Shown: positions 48,182 through 59,685 of the stretch, one piece after another
Layout: every line of letters starts with the position of its first letter
How positions within the stretch are numbered: the stretch's first letter is position 1
Assembly (NCBI RefSeq): GCF_015689195.1
Contig: NZ_CP065044.1
Location: forward strand, 3,038,001 to 3,102,000
Origin: Pectobacterium aroidearum
Lineage (GTDB): Bacteria > Pseudomonadota > Gammaproteobacteria > Enterobacterales > Enterobacteriaceae
Direction of reading: 5' to 3'
Length of the DNA stretch: 64,000 bases
The notes under the pieces: model-generated
Told to the model about the DNA's origin: nothing
The model's database searches: none
Seen by the model: the letters and a program-made list of their open reading frames with translations, nothing else
Program-made: the position numbers and the translations under genes

Positions 48182-48327
48182 TATGGCGTTCCTGTTACGA
48201 CTTTCGGGATAGGAATTTGCTGCCTAGCATGACAAATACGGAAAAATTTTATGGCTGGAACAACGAGAAAAACCAACGCTTCTTTAACGAATAGTAAGGG
48301 GGAAAGGTGGGGAATATCGAATTTAGC

Positions 48328-48358
48328 TATTTATGGCCATAAGTACTGGCCATAAATA
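48328..48358. repeat. 12-bp inverted repeat in the flhB-cheZ gap
   Basis: TATTTATGGCCA/TGGCCATAAATA with loop TAAGTAC. Perfect and symmetric, but lacking a T-tract on either side, so its role (protein binding or RNA end protection) is open. Confidence 0.5.
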
Positions 48359-48382
48359 ACCAGGCGATGGTGTTCATCATTG

Positions 48383-48416
48383 TTTCAAAAAAGGAATCAC
48401 TCCCTTTCTTGAAACA
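48383..48416 (-). terminator. Candidate terminator of the che operon after cheZ
   Basis: On the minus strand GTTTCAAGAAAGG...CCTTTTTTGAAAC folds into a hairpin (7 + 5 bp with one mismatch) just 8 bp past the cheZ stop codon, with six T residues within the distal arm. Moderate support. Confidence 0.5.
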
Positions 48417-48423
48417 AGATGGA

Positions 48424-49068
48424 TTAGAACCCAAGGCTATCCAGAAGATCATCAACCTGATCCTGATTGGCGACGATACCTGCTGCACCTTTATCCAACT
48501 GAGGCCCATTCAGCAGACCATCATTTGCACGCTTAGGCGCATCTGGTTTTTCTGGGATATTTTCCAGCAACACCATCAGCAGTTGTTTTTCAATCTCCTG
48601 GACAACATCCATCATACGCTTGATGACCTGACCGGTAAGGTCCTGGAAATCCTGCGCCATCATGATTTCCAACAGTTGAGCGTTGGTAAATGAGGTATGC
48701 TGCGGTACATCTTCAAGATAGCTACGCGTATCCGTCACTAATTCACGCGCATCAGCCAGCTCGATTGGATTTTCAAACCACTCATCCCAACGAGCTTTCA
48801 GAGACTTAGCATCAGCTTCTAGTTGGTTTTGACGTGGCTGTGCAGCTTCTACGCAACTCAGAGCGCGCTCTGCCGCTTGCGCAGTCATCTGGACAACATA
48901 GTCAAGGCGATCGCGGGCATCAGGAATAGCTTCTGCGGCTTCTGCTATCGCATTATCTAGACCCAGCTCTTTCAAGCTGTCGCGCAGCATACGAGTCAAT
49001 TGGCCAATACGCGAAATGATCTCGGTTGCTGAAGCAGTGTCGTTCACGGACGGCATATGTGGCGTCAT
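48424..49068 (-). CDS. cheZ: CheY-P phosphatase CheZ
   Basis: 214 aa, the E. coli length. The catalytic pair D143 and Q147 is in [14 protein letters not shown], and the C-terminal CheY-binding peptide is [12 protein letters not shown]. Nine bases after cheY. Confidence 0.98.
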   Translation of the reverse strand: MTPHMPSVNDTASATEIISRIGQLTRMLRDSLKELGLDNAIAEAAEAIPDARDRLDYVVQMTAQAAERALSCVEAAQPRQNQLEADAKSLKARWDEWFENPIELADARELVTDTRSYLEDVPQHTSFTNAQLLEIMMAQDFQDLTGQVIKRMMDVVQEIEKQLLMVLLENIPEKPDAPKRANDGLLNGPQLDKGAAGIVANQDQVDDLLDSLGF

Positions 49069-49077
49069 AAGATCCCC

Positions 49078-49491
<414 letters not shown>

Positions 49492-49505
49492 TCACCGAGA
49501 GCTGC

Positions 49506-50558
49506 TTATATACGTAATGCCTGTCCGGCAGAGATTTGTGCCAACATACGCTGGCTCACCTGGTGCAAATCCACCACTTCATCAACGCCACCCATAGCAA
49601 TCGCTTCACGTGGCATCCCGAAAACCACACAACTTGCTTCATTTTGGGCCAGAGTATAAGCGCCAGCCTGATGGAGTTCCAACATACCAGCCGCCCCATC
49701 ATTCCCCATTCCAGTAAGGATTACCCCTACGGCATTTCGCCCGGCGTATTGTGCAACCGAACGGAATAACACATCGACTGATGGACGATGTCGATTCACC
49801 GGAGGTCCATCATTTAAACGTACTTGGTAGTTTGCTCCACTACGCGCCAGTTCAAGATGGCGTGCTCCTGGGGCAATGTAGGCATGACCAGGAAGAACAC
49901 GTTCCCCGTCTTCCGCTTCTTTCACCGTAATCTGGCACAGTTTGTTCAACCGCTCGGCGAAAGATTTCGTAAAGCCTGGCGGCATGTGCTGTGTAATCAG
50001 TAATGCGGGGCTTGTCGGCGGCAGAGGCTGTAATACATGCCGTATCGCTTCCGTTCCCCCTGTTGATGCACCAATCGCGATCAATTTCTCACTACTGAGC
50101 AGAGGCATATGCTGAATAATTTTTGTCGGCTCAGCCGCTGCACTCCGCTGCGGCAGGCGTGCCTTCGCTGCCATGCGAATTTTTTCCGCAATCAGCTCGC
50201 TGTACGCCAGCATCCCCTCACGAATGCCTAACTGAGGCTTGGTGACAAAATCAATCGCACCAAGCTCCAAAGCACGAAGCGTGATTTCCGAACCTTTTCC
50301 CGTCAGGGACGACACCATGACGACAGGCATCGGGCGCAAACGCATCAGCTTTTCAAGAAAATCCAATCCATCCATACGCGGCATTTCAACATCCAACGTT
50401 AATACCTGAGGATTGAATTTTTTAATCAAATCACGAGCAACTAATGGATCTGGCGCAGTCGCGACAACTTCCATATCAGAATGGCTATTAATTATTTCAG
50501 TCATGATCTGACGCATGAGGGCAGAATCATCAACGCATAATACTCTTATCTTGCTCAT
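49506..50558 (-). CDS. cheB: Receptor methylesterase/deamidase CheB
   Basis: 350 aa. Receiver domain with D56 ([12 protein letters not shown]) and a C-terminal esterase with S165 in GASTGGT and H191 in ITQHMPPGF. Start overlaps the cheR stop by one base. Confidence 0.98.
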   Translation of the reverse strand: MSKIRVLCVDDSALMRQIMTEIINSHSDMEVVATAPDPLVARDLIKKFNPQVLTLDVEMPRMDGLDFLEKLMRLRPMPVVMVSSLTGKGSEITLRALELGAIDFVTKPQLGIREGMLAYSELIAEKIRMAAKARLPQRSAAAEPTKIIQHMPLLSSEKLIAIGASTGGTEAIRHVLQPLPPTSPALLITQHMPPGFTKSFAERLNKLCQITVKEAEDGERVLPGHAYIAPGARHLELARSGANYQVRLNDGPPVNRHRPSVDVLFRSVAQYAGRNAVGVILTGMGNDGAAGMLELHQAGAYTLAQNEASCVVFGMPREAIAMGGVDEVVDLHQVSQRMLAQISAGQALRI

Positions 50559-51430
50559 TATCTTTCCTTAGCCAGCCCGTATACAGTTTGCCCACGCAAA
50601 TAGAATTCGCGACTGATCTGGCTGAAATTCTCTGAATGCCCGGCAAATAACAATCCCCCCGGCTTAAGCATCGGGACGAATCGGCGGAGAATACGCTCTT
50701 GAGTTTCTTTATCGAAATAAATCATTACATTACGACAAAAAATAGCATCGAATGGCGCAGGAACAGACCAATCAGGAGCGAGTAGATTTAGTTGTTGGAA
50801 ATGCACCATTGACGCAAGCTCAGGACGAACACGAACCAAACCACTGTGTGGCCCAGTACCGCGTAAAAAGAATCGCTGTAGTTGCTGTGGAGAAAGAGAG
50901 CGCAACTCCTCCTGACGATAGATGCCAGCCGTTGCCTTTTCTAATACCTGGGTATCAATATCACTGGCCCATACCTGACATCCACTTGCTTTATTACCCA
51001 AAACTTCGGCAAGTGTCATGGCCAGCGAATAGGGTTCTTCCCCTGTAGAAGCCGCTGTACTCCAGATAGTGTAACCGTTTGGACGTTTTCTGGCATGCTC
51101 AGCCAATATAGGAAAATGGTGAGCTTCACGGAAAAATGCCGTTAGGTTAGTGGTTAACGCATTAACAAAGGCTTGCCATTCTGCGCTGTTAGGATCTGAC
51201 TCCAACAACGCTAAATACTGACCGAAATCATTAATCCCAAGCAAACGGAGACGTCTAACCAAACGGTTATAAACCATTTCGCGTTTGTGATCGGCCAGAA
51301 CAATGCCGGCTCGCTGATATATTAATTGGCTGATGCGTCGGAAATGAGTGTCCGACAACGGCAACCGATCAACCATCTGCGTCAGAATAGAGGCAGATTC
51401 AGGGCGATTTTGCGATGGTGTACTTTTCAT
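50558..51430 (-). CDS. cheR: Receptor methyltransferase CheR
   Basis: 290 aa. An N-terminal helical domain and an SAM-binding domain ([17 protein letters not shown], and [14 protein letters not shown]). It has the beta-subdomain that binds the receptor NWETF tail, which both MCPs here carry. Confidence 0.98.
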   Translation of the reverse strand: MKSTPSQNRPESASILTQMVDRLPLSDTHFRRISQLIYQRAGIVLADHKREMVYNRLVRRLRLLGINDFGQYLALLESDPNSAEWQAFVNALTTNLTAFFREAHHFPILAEHARKRPNGYTIWSTAASTGEEPYSLAMTLAEVLGNKASGCQVWASDIDTQVLEKATAGIYRQEELRSLSPQQLQRFFLRGTGPHSGLVRVRPELASMVHFQQLNLLAPDWSVPAPFDAIFCRNVMIYFDKETQERILRRFVPMLKPGGLLFAGHSENFSQISREFYLRGQTVYGLAKER

Positions 51431-51946
51431 ATCAAACCGCTCGAATAGTGTTTTTTGCTATGGTTTTTTTCAATCTGAACTTTCCTTTACAGCTAACGCA
51501 GGTTTTTTATTGTCATTCGTCAATTGCTCATCGCATGGCGATTAAAACTGACACTGTATTGGTAATACACCCTACAAGTTCTGCAAACAAAACCAGTCAG
51601 TGTGTTAGTTCTACCAAAGCCACATGCTGTCGGGTGGCATTCTCCCTCTCATCACAGCTGCGCTACCTGCTTTATTCTTTGGCTTTAATACCAAAGCCAG
51701 CCTCACCCCATCATATCCATAACATAAGTTACAGATTGAACAATACCATGAATTATCCTGCTTCAAAGCACCAAGTGCTATATCACTTATAAAACCCCAA
51801 GCATGCGGAGATAAATTACTCGCCTATTCATTTTTTAAATTATGGCGAGTAAGAGAGCACCCAGCCACCTACTCGTAAGCGGCTGGGAATTGGCTCAGTA
51901 ACACGTCCTACAGCTTGGTTATTTATAGCCTATAGACGGTTCTTTA
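51431..51946. other. 516-bp gap between the receptor gene and cheR
   Basis: E. coli has tap here. I read the minus strand throughout and see no receptor remnant or other gene. It contains two hairpins without T-tracts: CCCAGCC/GGCTGGG (51860-51866, 51881-51887) and a GGCTTT/AAAGCC one near 51690. It is a long spacer for an operon interior, so cheRBYZ may have its own promoter; none was identified. Confidence 0.6.
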
Positions 51947-53632
51947 TCAGAACGTTTCCCAATTATCATTGGATAAACCTTCTTTTGCTTTCTTGCCGCC
52001 ACCCGCTGATGGCGCCAGCAATACAGGTTTTTGCCCCGAAGCTGCCGGTGTCGTTCTTCTAAAAGAACCCGCATCTTCAGACAGGCGGAATACCGCAACA
52101 GCCTGATTCAGCACTTTCACTTGTTCTTCCAGAGCAACCGCTGCGGCCGCAGACTCTTCAACCAAGGAGGCGTTTTGTTGCGTTACGCGATCCATTTCAG
52201 TTACAGCCTGACCAACCTGATCGATCCCTTTACTTTGCTCATCTGAAGCTGAGGCAATTTCGCCCATGATGTCTGTTACACGAGTCACCGCACTGACGAT
52301 TTCTCCCATCGTCTCGCCCGCGCTCTCAACCAGCACAGAACCTTCATCGACCCGGCTGACAGAATCTTCAATCAGACTTTTAATTTCTTTCGCAGCTTGT
52401 GCACTACGCTGTGCCAAATTACGCACTTCGCCTGCAACAACCGCAAATCCACGGCCTTGTTCCCCTGCTCTGGCCGCTTCAACCGCCGCATTCAGCGCAA
52501 GAATGTTGGTTTGGAAAGCAATACCATCAATCACACTAGTAATATCGGCAATTTTTTGCGAACTTCCAGCGATATTGTGCATGGTTTTGACAACATTATC
52601 GACGACCTTGCCGCCCTTCTGTGCCGTCTCTGACGCACTCAGAGCCAACTGGCTGGCCTGACGGGCGTTTTCCGCATTCTGTTTAACGGTTGCGGTCAAC
52701 TGTTCCATACTTGCCGCTGTTTCTTCTAACGAAGCAGCTTGCTGCTCGGTACGTGAAGAAAGGTCGTTATTTCCAGCACTAATCTCTGTTGCGCCAGTAT
52801 AAATCGCATCAGCGCCTTGTCGAACAGCACTAACCGTTGCAACAAATTCACTTTGCATATGACGAATACTGTCAGCCAGAATTCCCATTTCATTGCTGCT
52901 GTGAAAGTGGGTGGTTTTTGTCAAATCACCTTTTGCAATATGACGAATGTGTTCAACAATATTATTTAGTGGCCTAATTAGTAGTTGTTGAATACCAATC
53001 CAGGAAACCAGAGCTACCGCAAAAACCAGCACAACAATGAAACCAAGGATCCAAAGTGCCGAGTCATAAGCTTCGTTGTTTTTCGCTATACCGGCCTGAT
53101 AAAGTTTATCGCTTTCCGCTTTATAGGCGTAATACGCTTTTTCAAAGTTATCCTGGAAACTTTGTGTCGGTTGCTCAACAAACTTCTTAAATTCCCCTGC
53201 ATTCAAAAACTGAATTAATTCCGTTAATGCGCCATTCAAAGCCACATAATTCTCTTTTACGCCCCGAGTAACGGCCTCATCCTGGCGTGCGTCCTGCGGC
53301 ACTTTCTCATAGCGAGAGAAAAAATCGTTTGCCACAACCAGTTGTTTTTGAGCTGAAACCAGAAGCTCTTTACCACCGGCACCAGCACCGGTACCACTCG
53401 CATCAAGAGCAAAACGCGTACCTGCCCGATTAAGGGTATTACGGGTCTGTAATAAATATGACCATGCTGAATCCAGTTCAGAACGCTTTTGGTTAATAAT
53501 CTGCGTTGAGCTGAAGATATCCTTATCATTTTTTAATGCACTAAAGAATAAACCACCAGAAATAAGCTGAAGTGCCCCAAACAACACCAGTACAAGCATC
53601 AGACCTGTAACAACTTTTATACGGTTAAACAT
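51947..53632 (-). CDS. Tar/Tsr-type methyl-accepting chemotaxis receptor
   Basis: 561 aa from the ATG at 53632 ([19 protein letters not shown]); the longer open frame to 53710 would start upstream of its own promoter. TM1 at about 7-29, a periplasmic four-helix sensor, TM2 at about 190-210, HAMP, and a signalling hairpin ([26 protein letters not shown]). The C-terminal pentapeptide NWETF binds CheR/CheB. The sensor keeps the Tar/Tsr amino-acid-binding residues: three Arg in [12 protein letters not shown] (R64/R69/R73 equivalents) and the Thr in EQPTQS. An amino-acid ligand (Asp- or Ser-like) is therefore likely. It occupies the tar position between cheW and cheR. Confidence 0.94.
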   Translation of the reverse strand: MFNRIKVVTGLMLVLVLFGALQLISGGLFFSALKNDKDIFSSTQIINQKRSELDSAWSYLLQTRNTLNRAGTRFALDASGTGAGAGGKELLVSAQKQLVVANDFFSRYEKVPQDARQDEAVTRGVKENYVALNGALTELIQFLNAGEFKKFVEQPTQSFQDNFEKAYYAYKAESDKLYQAGIAKNNEAYDSALWILGFIVVLVFAVALVSWIGIQQLLIRPLNNIVEHIRHIAKGDLTKTTHFHSSNEMGILADSIRHMQSEFVATVSAVRQGADAIYTGATEISAGNNDLSSRTEQQAASLEETAASMEQLTATVKQNAENARQASQLALSASETAQKGGKVVDNVVKTMHNIAGSSQKIADITSVIDGIAFQTNILALNAAVEAARAGEQGRGFAVVAGEVRNLAQRSAQAAKEIKSLIEDSVSRVDEGSVLVESAGETMGEIVSAVTRVTDIMGEIASASDEQSKGIDQVGQAVTEMDRVTQQNASLVEESAAAAVALEEQVKVLNQAVAVFRLSEDAGSFRRTTPAASGQKPVLLAPSAGGGKKAKEGLSNDNWETF

Positions 53633-53664
53633 ATAACGCCTTTTGAGTAGACCAACCACCGATG

Positions 53665-53691
53665 ATATCGGCACTATTCTGGATATCTTTA
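53665..53691 (-). promoter_or_regulatory. Sigma-28 promoter of the Tar-position receptor
   Basis: Minus strand TAAAGATA-N11-GCCGATAT: -10 7/8, -35 6/8, exact spacing. It lies 33 bp upstream of the ATG at 53632 and so also decides that start. Confidence 0.85.
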
Positions 53692-53767
53692 CGAATTTCT
53701 GAACTGACAAGGATATGACTAAGGAAGGTTTTCGGGGCCACTTTCGTAGCCCCTGAAGGCCGATGGA

Positions 53768-54274
53768 TTAGACTTTTAATACGCTATCAACCAGCGCCAT
53801 TTCTTCGCTGCTCAACAGTTTTTCGATATCAACCAGAATCAGCATTCTCTCGCCTAAAGAGCCCAAACCAGTCAGGTATTCCGTTGACAGAGTTACGGCA
53901 AACTCCGGTGCAGGGCGAATTTGATCTGCGGTCAATGACAACACATCAGACACGCCATCGACGACAATACCTACGACACGCTGACCAAGATTCAGAACAA
54001 TAACAACCGTGTTGTCATCGTATTCAACATCCTGCTTGGCGAATTTAATGCGCAAGTCAACGATCGGTACAATGACACCGCGTAGATTGGTGACACCTTT
54101 GATGAAGGAAGGCGTGTTGGCAATGCGCGTTACCTGGTCATAACCGCGAATTTCTTGTACTTTTAAAATATCAACGCCGTACTCTTCGTCACCCAGCGTA
54201 AAAATCAGGAATTCCTGTCCTACTGTTTCGCCAGTTAATTTCGTGACGCTTGCAAGTCCAGTCATGTTTTCCAC
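53768..54274 (-). CDS. cheW: Chemotaxis coupling protein CheW
   Basis: 168 aa (E. coli 167), two SH3-like lobes ([48 protein letters not shown]). Joins receptors and CheA. A GGGGC/GCCCC hairpin follows between cheW and the receptor gene. Confidence 0.98.
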   Translation of the reverse strand: MENMTGLASVTKLTGETVGQEFLIFTLGDEEYGVDILKVQEIRGYDQVTRIANTPSFIKGVTNLRGVIVPIVDLRIKFAKQDVEYDDNTVVIVLNLGQRVVGIVVDGVSDVLSLTADQIRPAPEFAVTLSTEYLTGLGSLGERMLILVDIEKLLSSEEMALVDSVLKV

Positions 54275-54296
54275 CCTTTATTAACGATCTGTTTTA

Positions 54297-56318
54297 TTAA
54301 GCTGCAGTTTCAACCACACGCTTTTCACGATTAAGCGCTTGTAACGCTGAAACATCCACAATCAGCGCAACGCTACCATCACCAAGAATGGTAGCGGCTG
54401 AAACGCCTGGCACCTTGCGATAATTACTTTCCAGGTTTTTAACGACGACCTGATGTTGCCCAATCAACTGATCGACCAACAAGGCGTAACGCCGTCCCGC
54501 ACTCTGCAGGATAACGACGATTCCCTGCGTAGCATCCGTTTTAGCGCCATCCACATCAAAAATATGGAATAGCTCAACGAGAGGTAAATATTCACCACGA
54601 ACCTGTAGTACACGCTCGCCACCGGCTAATGGATACAAATCCTCCGACTGAGGCTGCAGGGATTCCATCACAGCATTAAGCGGCAGAATAAAGACTTCAT
54701 TGTTAACTTTAACGGACATACCATCGAGGATGGCTAACGTTAATGGCAACAAGATTCTGATAGTTGTACCTTTTCCAGCCTGGAAGTGGATTTCGACATG
54801 CCCACCCATTTCCTGGATATTTCGCTTAACCACGTCCATGCCGACACCGCGGCCAGAAACGTCTGTGACCTTCTCAGCCGTGGAGAAGCCAGGAGCAAAA
54901 ATCAACATGCCGACTTCTTCATCAGACATTGTGTCGCTTACGGCCAATCCTTGAGACAGCGCCTTAGCCAGAATTCTTTCGCGGTTGAGCCCTGCTCCAT
55001 CATCGATAACTTCAATGCAGATGTTACCGCCCTGATGTTCCGCTGAAAGCGTCAGGTTACCTACCGCAGATTTACCTGCAGCAACGCGTTTATCTGGCGA
55101 TTCGATACCGTGATCGAGGCTGTTACGCACCAAGTGAGTAAGAGGATCGATAATACGTTCGATCAAACTCTTATCCAATTCAGTCGAACTCCCCATGAGC
55201 GTCAGCTCGACCTGCTTATCCAATTTGGCAGCCAAGTCACGAACCAAACGAGGGAAACGGCTAAACACATATTCCATCGGCATCATACGGATAGACATAA
55301 CCGACTCTTGCAAATCGCGAGCGTTACGTTCCAACTGCCCCATGCTGTTAAGCAGATCGCCATGCGCCACAGGATCGAGTTCGCTTGAGCGCTGTGCCAG
55401 CATCGATTGCGTAATGACTAACTCTCCAACGAGGTTGATAAGCTGGTCAACTTTCTCAACCGCTACACGAATACTGGTATCACCGGTTTTTGCTTTATTT
55501 TTTCCATTTTCCGGTGCAGCTTGCGGTTTTGCAGCAGTTGGCGCAGACGGTGCAACTGGAGCTACCGGGGCTGGTGCAGGCGCTTCAACAACAGCCAATG
55601 TCTCTACAACTTCAGCAACGACAGGCTGGCTAGCTACGGCAGACTTGAAACTGATTTGCTCAGGTTCAAGAACAAAACACAGCACGGCACTAATATCGTC
55701 TTCACTTTCCGAAGTAACCAATGTCACTTCTACGCTAGTGTCGGTCTGGTGAGGATCTTTAACGGTTCCCAGATTACCAAGCTCTTCCAGCATTTGAGGT
55801 ATTTCCTGGGATTTCAGGCCGGTTAATGCGATACGCATTTCACCTTTACCTACAGCGTTAGATGCCGGGCTGGTAGTGTGCTGTGTTCCAACTGGTGCCT
55901 CAGCCTGAGTGACGTCACCATCAGCTTTAGACTCCAGGGCGAGCTGGCGCAGAGCCTGACAGATATACTCAAAGCTTTCGGCATTGGGCTCCTGCGCGGT
56001 TTTATAAGCGTCCAACTGATCCTGCATAATGTCTTTTGTTTCCAGAAACAGGTTGATGATATCAGTGCTAAGACGCATTTCTCCACGTCTTGCCCCATCG
56101 AGTAGGTTTTCTAAAATGTGTGTAGTTTCTTGTAATACTTTAAAACCGAACGTACCCGCGCCCCCTTTTATGGAGTGAGCCGCTCGGAAAATTGCATTCA
56201 ATTGCTCTGTATCAGGCTCCGACGGATCCAACAATAATAAATGTTGTTCCATATCTGCCAGTAATTCATCTGCTTCATCAAAGAAAGTTTGATAGAAAGC
56301 ACTCATGTCCATGCTCAC
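54297..56318 (-). CDS. cheA: Chemotaxis histidine kinase CheA
   Basis: 673 aa (E. coli 654). P1 with phospho-His48 in AAHSIKGGAG. P2 at about 160-230 binds CheY/CheB, followed by an Ala/Pro-rich linker (about 240-275). P3 dimerisation, P4 ATPase (RNSLDHGIE N box, GAGLNRERIL, GRGVGMDVV) and P5 CheW-like domain follow. 22 bp after motB on the motAB-cheAW transcript. Confidence 0.98.
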   Translation of the reverse strand: MSMDMSAFYQTFFDEADELLADMEQHLLLLDPSEPDTEQLNAIFRAAHSIKGGAGTFGFKVLQETTHILENLLDGARRGEMRLSTDIINLFLETKDIMQDQLDAYKTAQEPNAESFEYICQALRQLALESKADGDVTQAEAPVGTQHTTSPASNAVGKGEMRIALTGLKSQEIPQMLEELGNLGTVKDPHQTDTSVEVTLVTSESEDDISAVLCFVLEPEQISFKSAVASQPVVAEVVETLAVVEAPAPAPVAPVAPSAPTAAKPQAAPENGKNKAKTGDTSIRVAVEKVDQLINLVGELVITQSMLAQRSSELDPVAHGDLLNSMGQLERNARDLQESVMSIRMMPMEYVFSRFPRLVRDLAAKLDKQVELTLMGSSTELDKSLIERIIDPLTHLVRNSLDHGIESPDKRVAAGKSAVGNLTLSAEHQGGNICIEVIDDGAGLNRERILAKALSQGLAVSDTMSDEEVGMLIFAPGFSTAEKVTDVSGRGVGMDVVKRNIQEMGGHVEIHFQAGKGTTIRILLPLTLAILDGMSVKVNNEVFILPLNAVMESLQPQSEDLYPLAGGERVLQVRGEYLPLVELFHIFDVDGAKTDATQGIVVILQSAGRRYALLVDQLIGQHQVVVKNLESNYRKVPGVSAATILGDGSVALIVDVSALQALNREKRVVETAA

Positions 56319-56345
56319 GTGGTCACCTCTGCTGTGAATCGCGGC

Positions 56346-57398
56346 TTATTGAGAAGGCGTCGCCTGACTATCGGGCGCAGCAGGCAACGCAGTGGTTGGC
56401 TGTTGACGCTCTGGAGCAGGAACTCCATTAGTTGGTTGTGGCGATGCCCCACCACTCCCACTCGTATTATTATCACTATTTTCGGCAGCCGGAGTGGTAG
56501 GTTTAGGCTTATCCAACTCCATATTTTGTAAATTTTCCGCCTTGTCTATATTTACAGCAGAGCTTTCTGCATTTTCTTCTTCAATATCCTTTTGAGCTTG
56601 TCTGCTCAATACCAGCAGACTGATGCGTCGGTTAATCGCATCATTTCCACCTGCCGCCTGTTTGAGGTTCATTGTCGCAGCCATGCCCACAACGCGCAAA
56701 ACTTTTCCATCAGACAAACCACCAAAAATAAGCTCTCGGCGCGATGCATTGGCACGATCTGCGGACAGTTCCCAGTTACTATAACCACGTTCCCCCGTCG
56801 TATACTGAACATCATCGGTATGGCCTGAAATACTCAGTTTATTGGGGAAATCGTTCAGAATAGGCGCTATAGCACGCAGAATATCGCGCATATAAGGTTC
56901 AACCTGTGCGCTTCCGGTTTTAAACATTGGGCGGTTTTGACTATCGATGATTTGGATACGTAGCCCTTCATCGATCATTTCAATTAACAGATGTGGACGA
57001 AGTGCGCGCAGCCGTGGATCGGCCTCAATTAACTGATCCAGACGCTCACGCAATCTGTTGAGTCGAACCTCATCCAGCTTCTTTTCCACGTTATCTGTTT
57101 TGATGGCCTTTTTCACTTCACCATCTTGCTGGGTTGGATCGTTTCCTCCACCAGGAATCGGGCTGGAACTGTCGCTTGATTTAGAGCCTGACGTTAGCGC
57201 AACCTTTAGTGGGGTTCGAAAATACTCTGCGATTTGGGCCAGCTGCATTGGCGTAGAAATTGCGATAAGCCACATTACAAGAAACAATGCCATCATTGCT
57301 GTCATGAAGTCAGCGTAGGCAATCTTCCAGGAGCCACCATGGTGGCCCCCATGTCCAGACTTACGCTTTTTGCGAATAATGGGATGCTGATGTTTCAT
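56346..57398 (-). CDS. motB: Stator protein MotB
   Basis: 350 aa (E. coli 308). One TM with the proton-path Asp30 ([21 protein letters not shown]), then a plug and periplasmic OmpA-like peptidoglycan-binding domain ([35 protein letters not shown]). The Pro/Ser/Asn-rich tail beyond residue 300 is longer than in E. coli. Overlaps motA by 4 bp. Confidence 0.98.
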   Translation of the reverse strand: MKHQHPIIRKKRKSGHGGHHGGSWKIAYADFMTAMMALFLVMWLIAISTPMQLAQIAEYFRTPLKVALTSGSKSSDSSSPIPGGGNDPTQQDGEVKKAIKTDNVEKKLDEVRLNRLRERLDQLIEADPRLRALRPHLLIEMIDEGLRIQIIDSQNRPMFKTGSAQVEPYMRDILRAIAPILNDFPNKLSISGHTDDVQYTTGERGYSNWELSADRANASRRELIFGGLSDGKVLRVVGMAATMNLKQAAGGNDAINRRISLLVLSRQAQKDIEEENAESSAVNIDKAENLQNMELDKPKPTTPAAENSDNNTSGSGGASPQPTNGVPAPERQQPTTALPAAPDSQATPSQ

Positions 57399-58282
57399 GC
57401 GTTACTGTCCGACGCTTGCTGAGTCGGCGATTTCACACGACGAATGTGTTCTTCCAATTCGGTAAAGGAAGGACGCTCCGTTGAGTACAGCGTTTTACGA
57501 CCAAATTCAACGGCAATTTGCGGAGCATAGCCATTAAGGCTCGACAGTAAAGTGACTTTAATACACTGTAATACTTTGATTTTTTCTGCATTCTTCTGGC
57601 GCAATAAAGCCGCCAATGGCGAAACAAAGCCGTAAGCAAGGAGGATACCCAAGAAGGTTCCCACCATAGCATGAGCGATCATCATCCCCAGCTCAGCAGC
57701 AGGTCGATCAACATAAGCTAGTGAGTGAACAACACCCATAACAGCGGCTACGATACCAAATGCTGGGAGACCATCCCCCATTAGCGTCAAGCTCGTCGCC
57801 GGCACTTCGCTTTCATGTTCAATCGTTTCGATCTCTTCATCCATCAGCGTTTCAATCTCAAACGCATTCATGTTGCCGCTGACCATCAAACGCAAATAAT
57901 CGGTAATAAATTCAACGACGGTGTTGTCAGCAAGGATATTCGGGTAGCTTGAGAAGATTTCGCTCTCACGAGGATTATCAATATCAAATTCCAGCGAAAG
58001 CATGCCTTGCTGGCGGGATTTGGCCATTACACGAAAGAGTAAGGCCATGAGATCCATATACAATGCTTTATTATACTTGGAGCTTTTGACCAAAAGAGGT
58101 AATGCGCGTAGTGTTGCTTTTATCGCCTTTCCATTGTTACCAACGATGAAAGCACCTACCGCCGCACCACCGATAATCAACAGCTCCGAAGGTTGATAAA
58201 GCGCACCCAAGGCCCCACCGACCATGAGATAACCGCCGAGTATCGAGGCCACAATTACGATATAACCCAATATAACCAGCAC
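57395..58282 (-). CDS. motA: Stator protein MotA
   Basis: 295 aa, the E. coli length. Four TM segments and a cytoplasmic loop with the charged residues that touch FliG ([27 protein letters not shown]). First gene of motAB-cheAW. I found no sigma-28 box upstream. Confidence 0.98.
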   Translation of the reverse strand: MLVILGYIVIVASILGGYLMVGGALGALYQPSELLIIGGAAVGAFIVGNNGKAIKATLRALPLLVKSSKYNKALYMDLMALLFRVMAKSRQQGMLSLEFDIDNPRESEIFSSYPNILADNTVVEFITDYLRLMVSGNMNAFEIETLMDEEIETIEHESEVPATSLTLMGDGLPAFGIVAAVMGVVHSLAYVDRPAAELGMMIAHAMVGTFLGILLAYGFVSPLAALLRQKNAEKIKVLQCIKVTLLSSLNGYAPQIAVEFGRKTLYSTERPSFTELEEHIRRVKSPTQQASDSNA

Positions 58283-58362
58283 AAGAAATCCTTATAATAA
58301 AAAAGGTGGGCGGAGAGTGAGATAAAACTGCGGAGCCGTAGCCAGGACGTTCTTGAAGGAGA

Positions 58363-58399
58363 AATCTATCACTGCCTTCACAACCAACAGTGATAGATT
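58363..58399. repeat. 12-bp inverted repeat between flhC and motA
   Basis: AATCTATCACTG/CAGTGATAGATT around a 13-nt loop. On the minus strand it is followed by only three T residues, so it may be a weak terminator for flhDC or a site for RNA processing. Confidence 0.5.
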
Positions 58400-58416
58400 C
58401 ACAAATCGCTACAGGC

Positions 58417-58995
58417 TCAGACTGCGTGTTTTACCTGTTCATCCAGCAGTTGAGGTATTATATCGGCAAGATTTTGCGAAAGTTTACGCTTTTTTACTGC
58501 TCTGGAAGGGGGTTGGCACAAACTACAAACAAAGCTGTTTTTAGGTTGATGAGCGTGAGTAATGAACATCCCTTTGCAGCAATTGCATGACGACAGTTGC
58601 AGCATACCGCTGTCAACAAACCGGACTAATGTCCAGGCTCGCGTCAATGCCAACAGTGGAGAATCGCTCTGCGGCGCACACTGTTCGAGATAAAGCCGGT
58701 AAGATTTAATAACCGCTTCAACACCACTGCACTGCCCATTCTTGATTAAAAAGCTGTATGCATTGTAGAACATTGATGAATGAATATTCTGTTCCCAGGT
58801 CATAAACCAATCCGTTGAAAAAGGTAACATTCCCTTTGGCGGCGGACTTCCTCTCAGTTCTTTGTACAGTTTAATCAAACGTCCGCGGCTTAACTGAGTT
58901 TCACTTTCTAACATCTGTAAACGAGCACCAAGCGAAATGAGCTCCATTGCTAATTGGATATCTTTCGCTTCCTGAACAATACTTTTCTCCGCCAT
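58417..58995 (-). CDS. flhC: Flagellar master regulator subunit FlhC
   Basis: 192 aa, the E. coli length. The zinc site C137, C140, C157, C160 is preserved. With FlhD it makes the D4C2 activator of class 2 promoters. Three bases after flhD. Confidence 0.98.
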   Translation of the reverse strand: MAEKSIVQEAKDIQLAMELISLGARLQMLESETQLSRGRLIKLYKELRGSPPPKGMLPFSTDWFMTWEQNIHSSMFYNAYSFLIKNGQCSGVEAVIKSYRLYLEQCAPQSDSPLLALTRAWTLVRFVDSGMLQLSSCNCCKGMFITHAHQPKNSFVCSLCQPPSRAVKKRKLSQNLADIIPQLLDEQVKHAV

Positions 58996-58998
58996 TAC

Positions 58999-59358
58999 TT
59001 ATGCCCTTTTCTTAGGCAGGTTTTCTTCTTTCGAAGTTAACTGTTGTAATAAGTGACTCGACAACAGAATCCCGGTATGAATTTGCTGTAAATCATCCAC
59101 ACGTGATTCCTGAGTCAACACTTTGATTGTATTGTGATCGTTAAAACGGAAATGGCATATCAATTGGTTAGTTTCTGCCAACTTCACCATCTGCGGTAAA
59201 GTCAGTTGCATCAAGGTATCTGCCATCTCGTCATTGATTCCAAGACGGAACATCGCAGAAGCTTTTTCATCATTAATTAAGCGTTGCGCCAGTAACAAAT
59301 AAGACAGATTAATGTCATAAATGTGTTTGAGTAATTCAGAGGTACCCATATTTCCCAT
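58999..59358 (-). CDS. flhD: Flagellar master regulator subunit FlhD
   Basis: 119 aa. [41 protein letters not shown] matches E. coli FlhD; a second Met at position 4 is a possible alternative start. Expression is controlled by the long upstream region described separately. Confidence 0.98.
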   Translation of the reverse strand: MGNMGTSELLKHIYDINLSYLLLAQRLINDEKASAMFRLGINDEMADTLMQLTLPQMVKLAETNQLICHFRFNDHNTIKVLTQESRVDDLQQIHTGILLSSHLLQQLTSKEENLPKKRA

Positions 59359-59586
59359 CCCGACAGGCTATGTTTAAAACATAAGTTAGGTGATAGACCA
59401 TATCGCCCAGTTCGAAAATCACTCTCCATTGATGGCATAAAAAACTATCGGTGCCAGATACTGCGAGTTACTACTTTATCATTTCTTATTCGGGCAATCG
59501 TTACTTGCCAACTTTACGCATCACGCTGCGAATCCGTTCATCCGTTGCTTTTTAGTCACATCCTGAAGACCCACTCCAACCAAAGC

Positions 59587-59600
59587 ATAGGATTAATCCT
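59587..59600. promoter_or_regulatory. flhD: RcsAB-box-like palindrome in the flhDC leader
   Basis: TAGGATTAATCCTA, a perfect 14-bp palindrome matching 11/14 bases of the RcsAB consensus TAAGAATATTCCTA and 11/14 of the E. coli flhDC RcsAB box. It lies at about +5 to +18 from the predicted start site, against +4 to +17 in E. coli. Confidence 0.7.
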
Positions 59601-59610
59601 AAAACAGCGC

Positions 59611-59640
59611 AACTGTACCGCCTAATCCGTAGCACATACA
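59611..59640 (-). promoter_or_regulatory. flhD: flhDC promoter candidate
   Basis: Minus strand -35 TTGTAT (59635-59640), 18-bp spacer, -10 TACAGT (59611-59616); start near 59604. Weak boxes fit a CRP-activated promoter. Confidence 0.55.
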
Positions 59641-59669
59641 ACGCGGCTGAAGAATGATTTTGGCCATTA

Positions 59670-59685
59670 TGTGATACAGATCACA
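59670..59685. promoter_or_regulatory. flhD: CRP site of flhDC
   Basis: TGTGATACAGATCACA is a perfect match to TGTGA-N6-TCACA. Its centre lies about 73 bp upstream of the predicted start site, as in E. coli (about -72). Confidence 0.9.

Noticed and set aside
58283-58416. Expected sigma-28 promoter for motAB-cheAW
   Set aside because: Searched for GCCGATAA-type boxes on the minus strand; none with acceptable match and spacing was seen.
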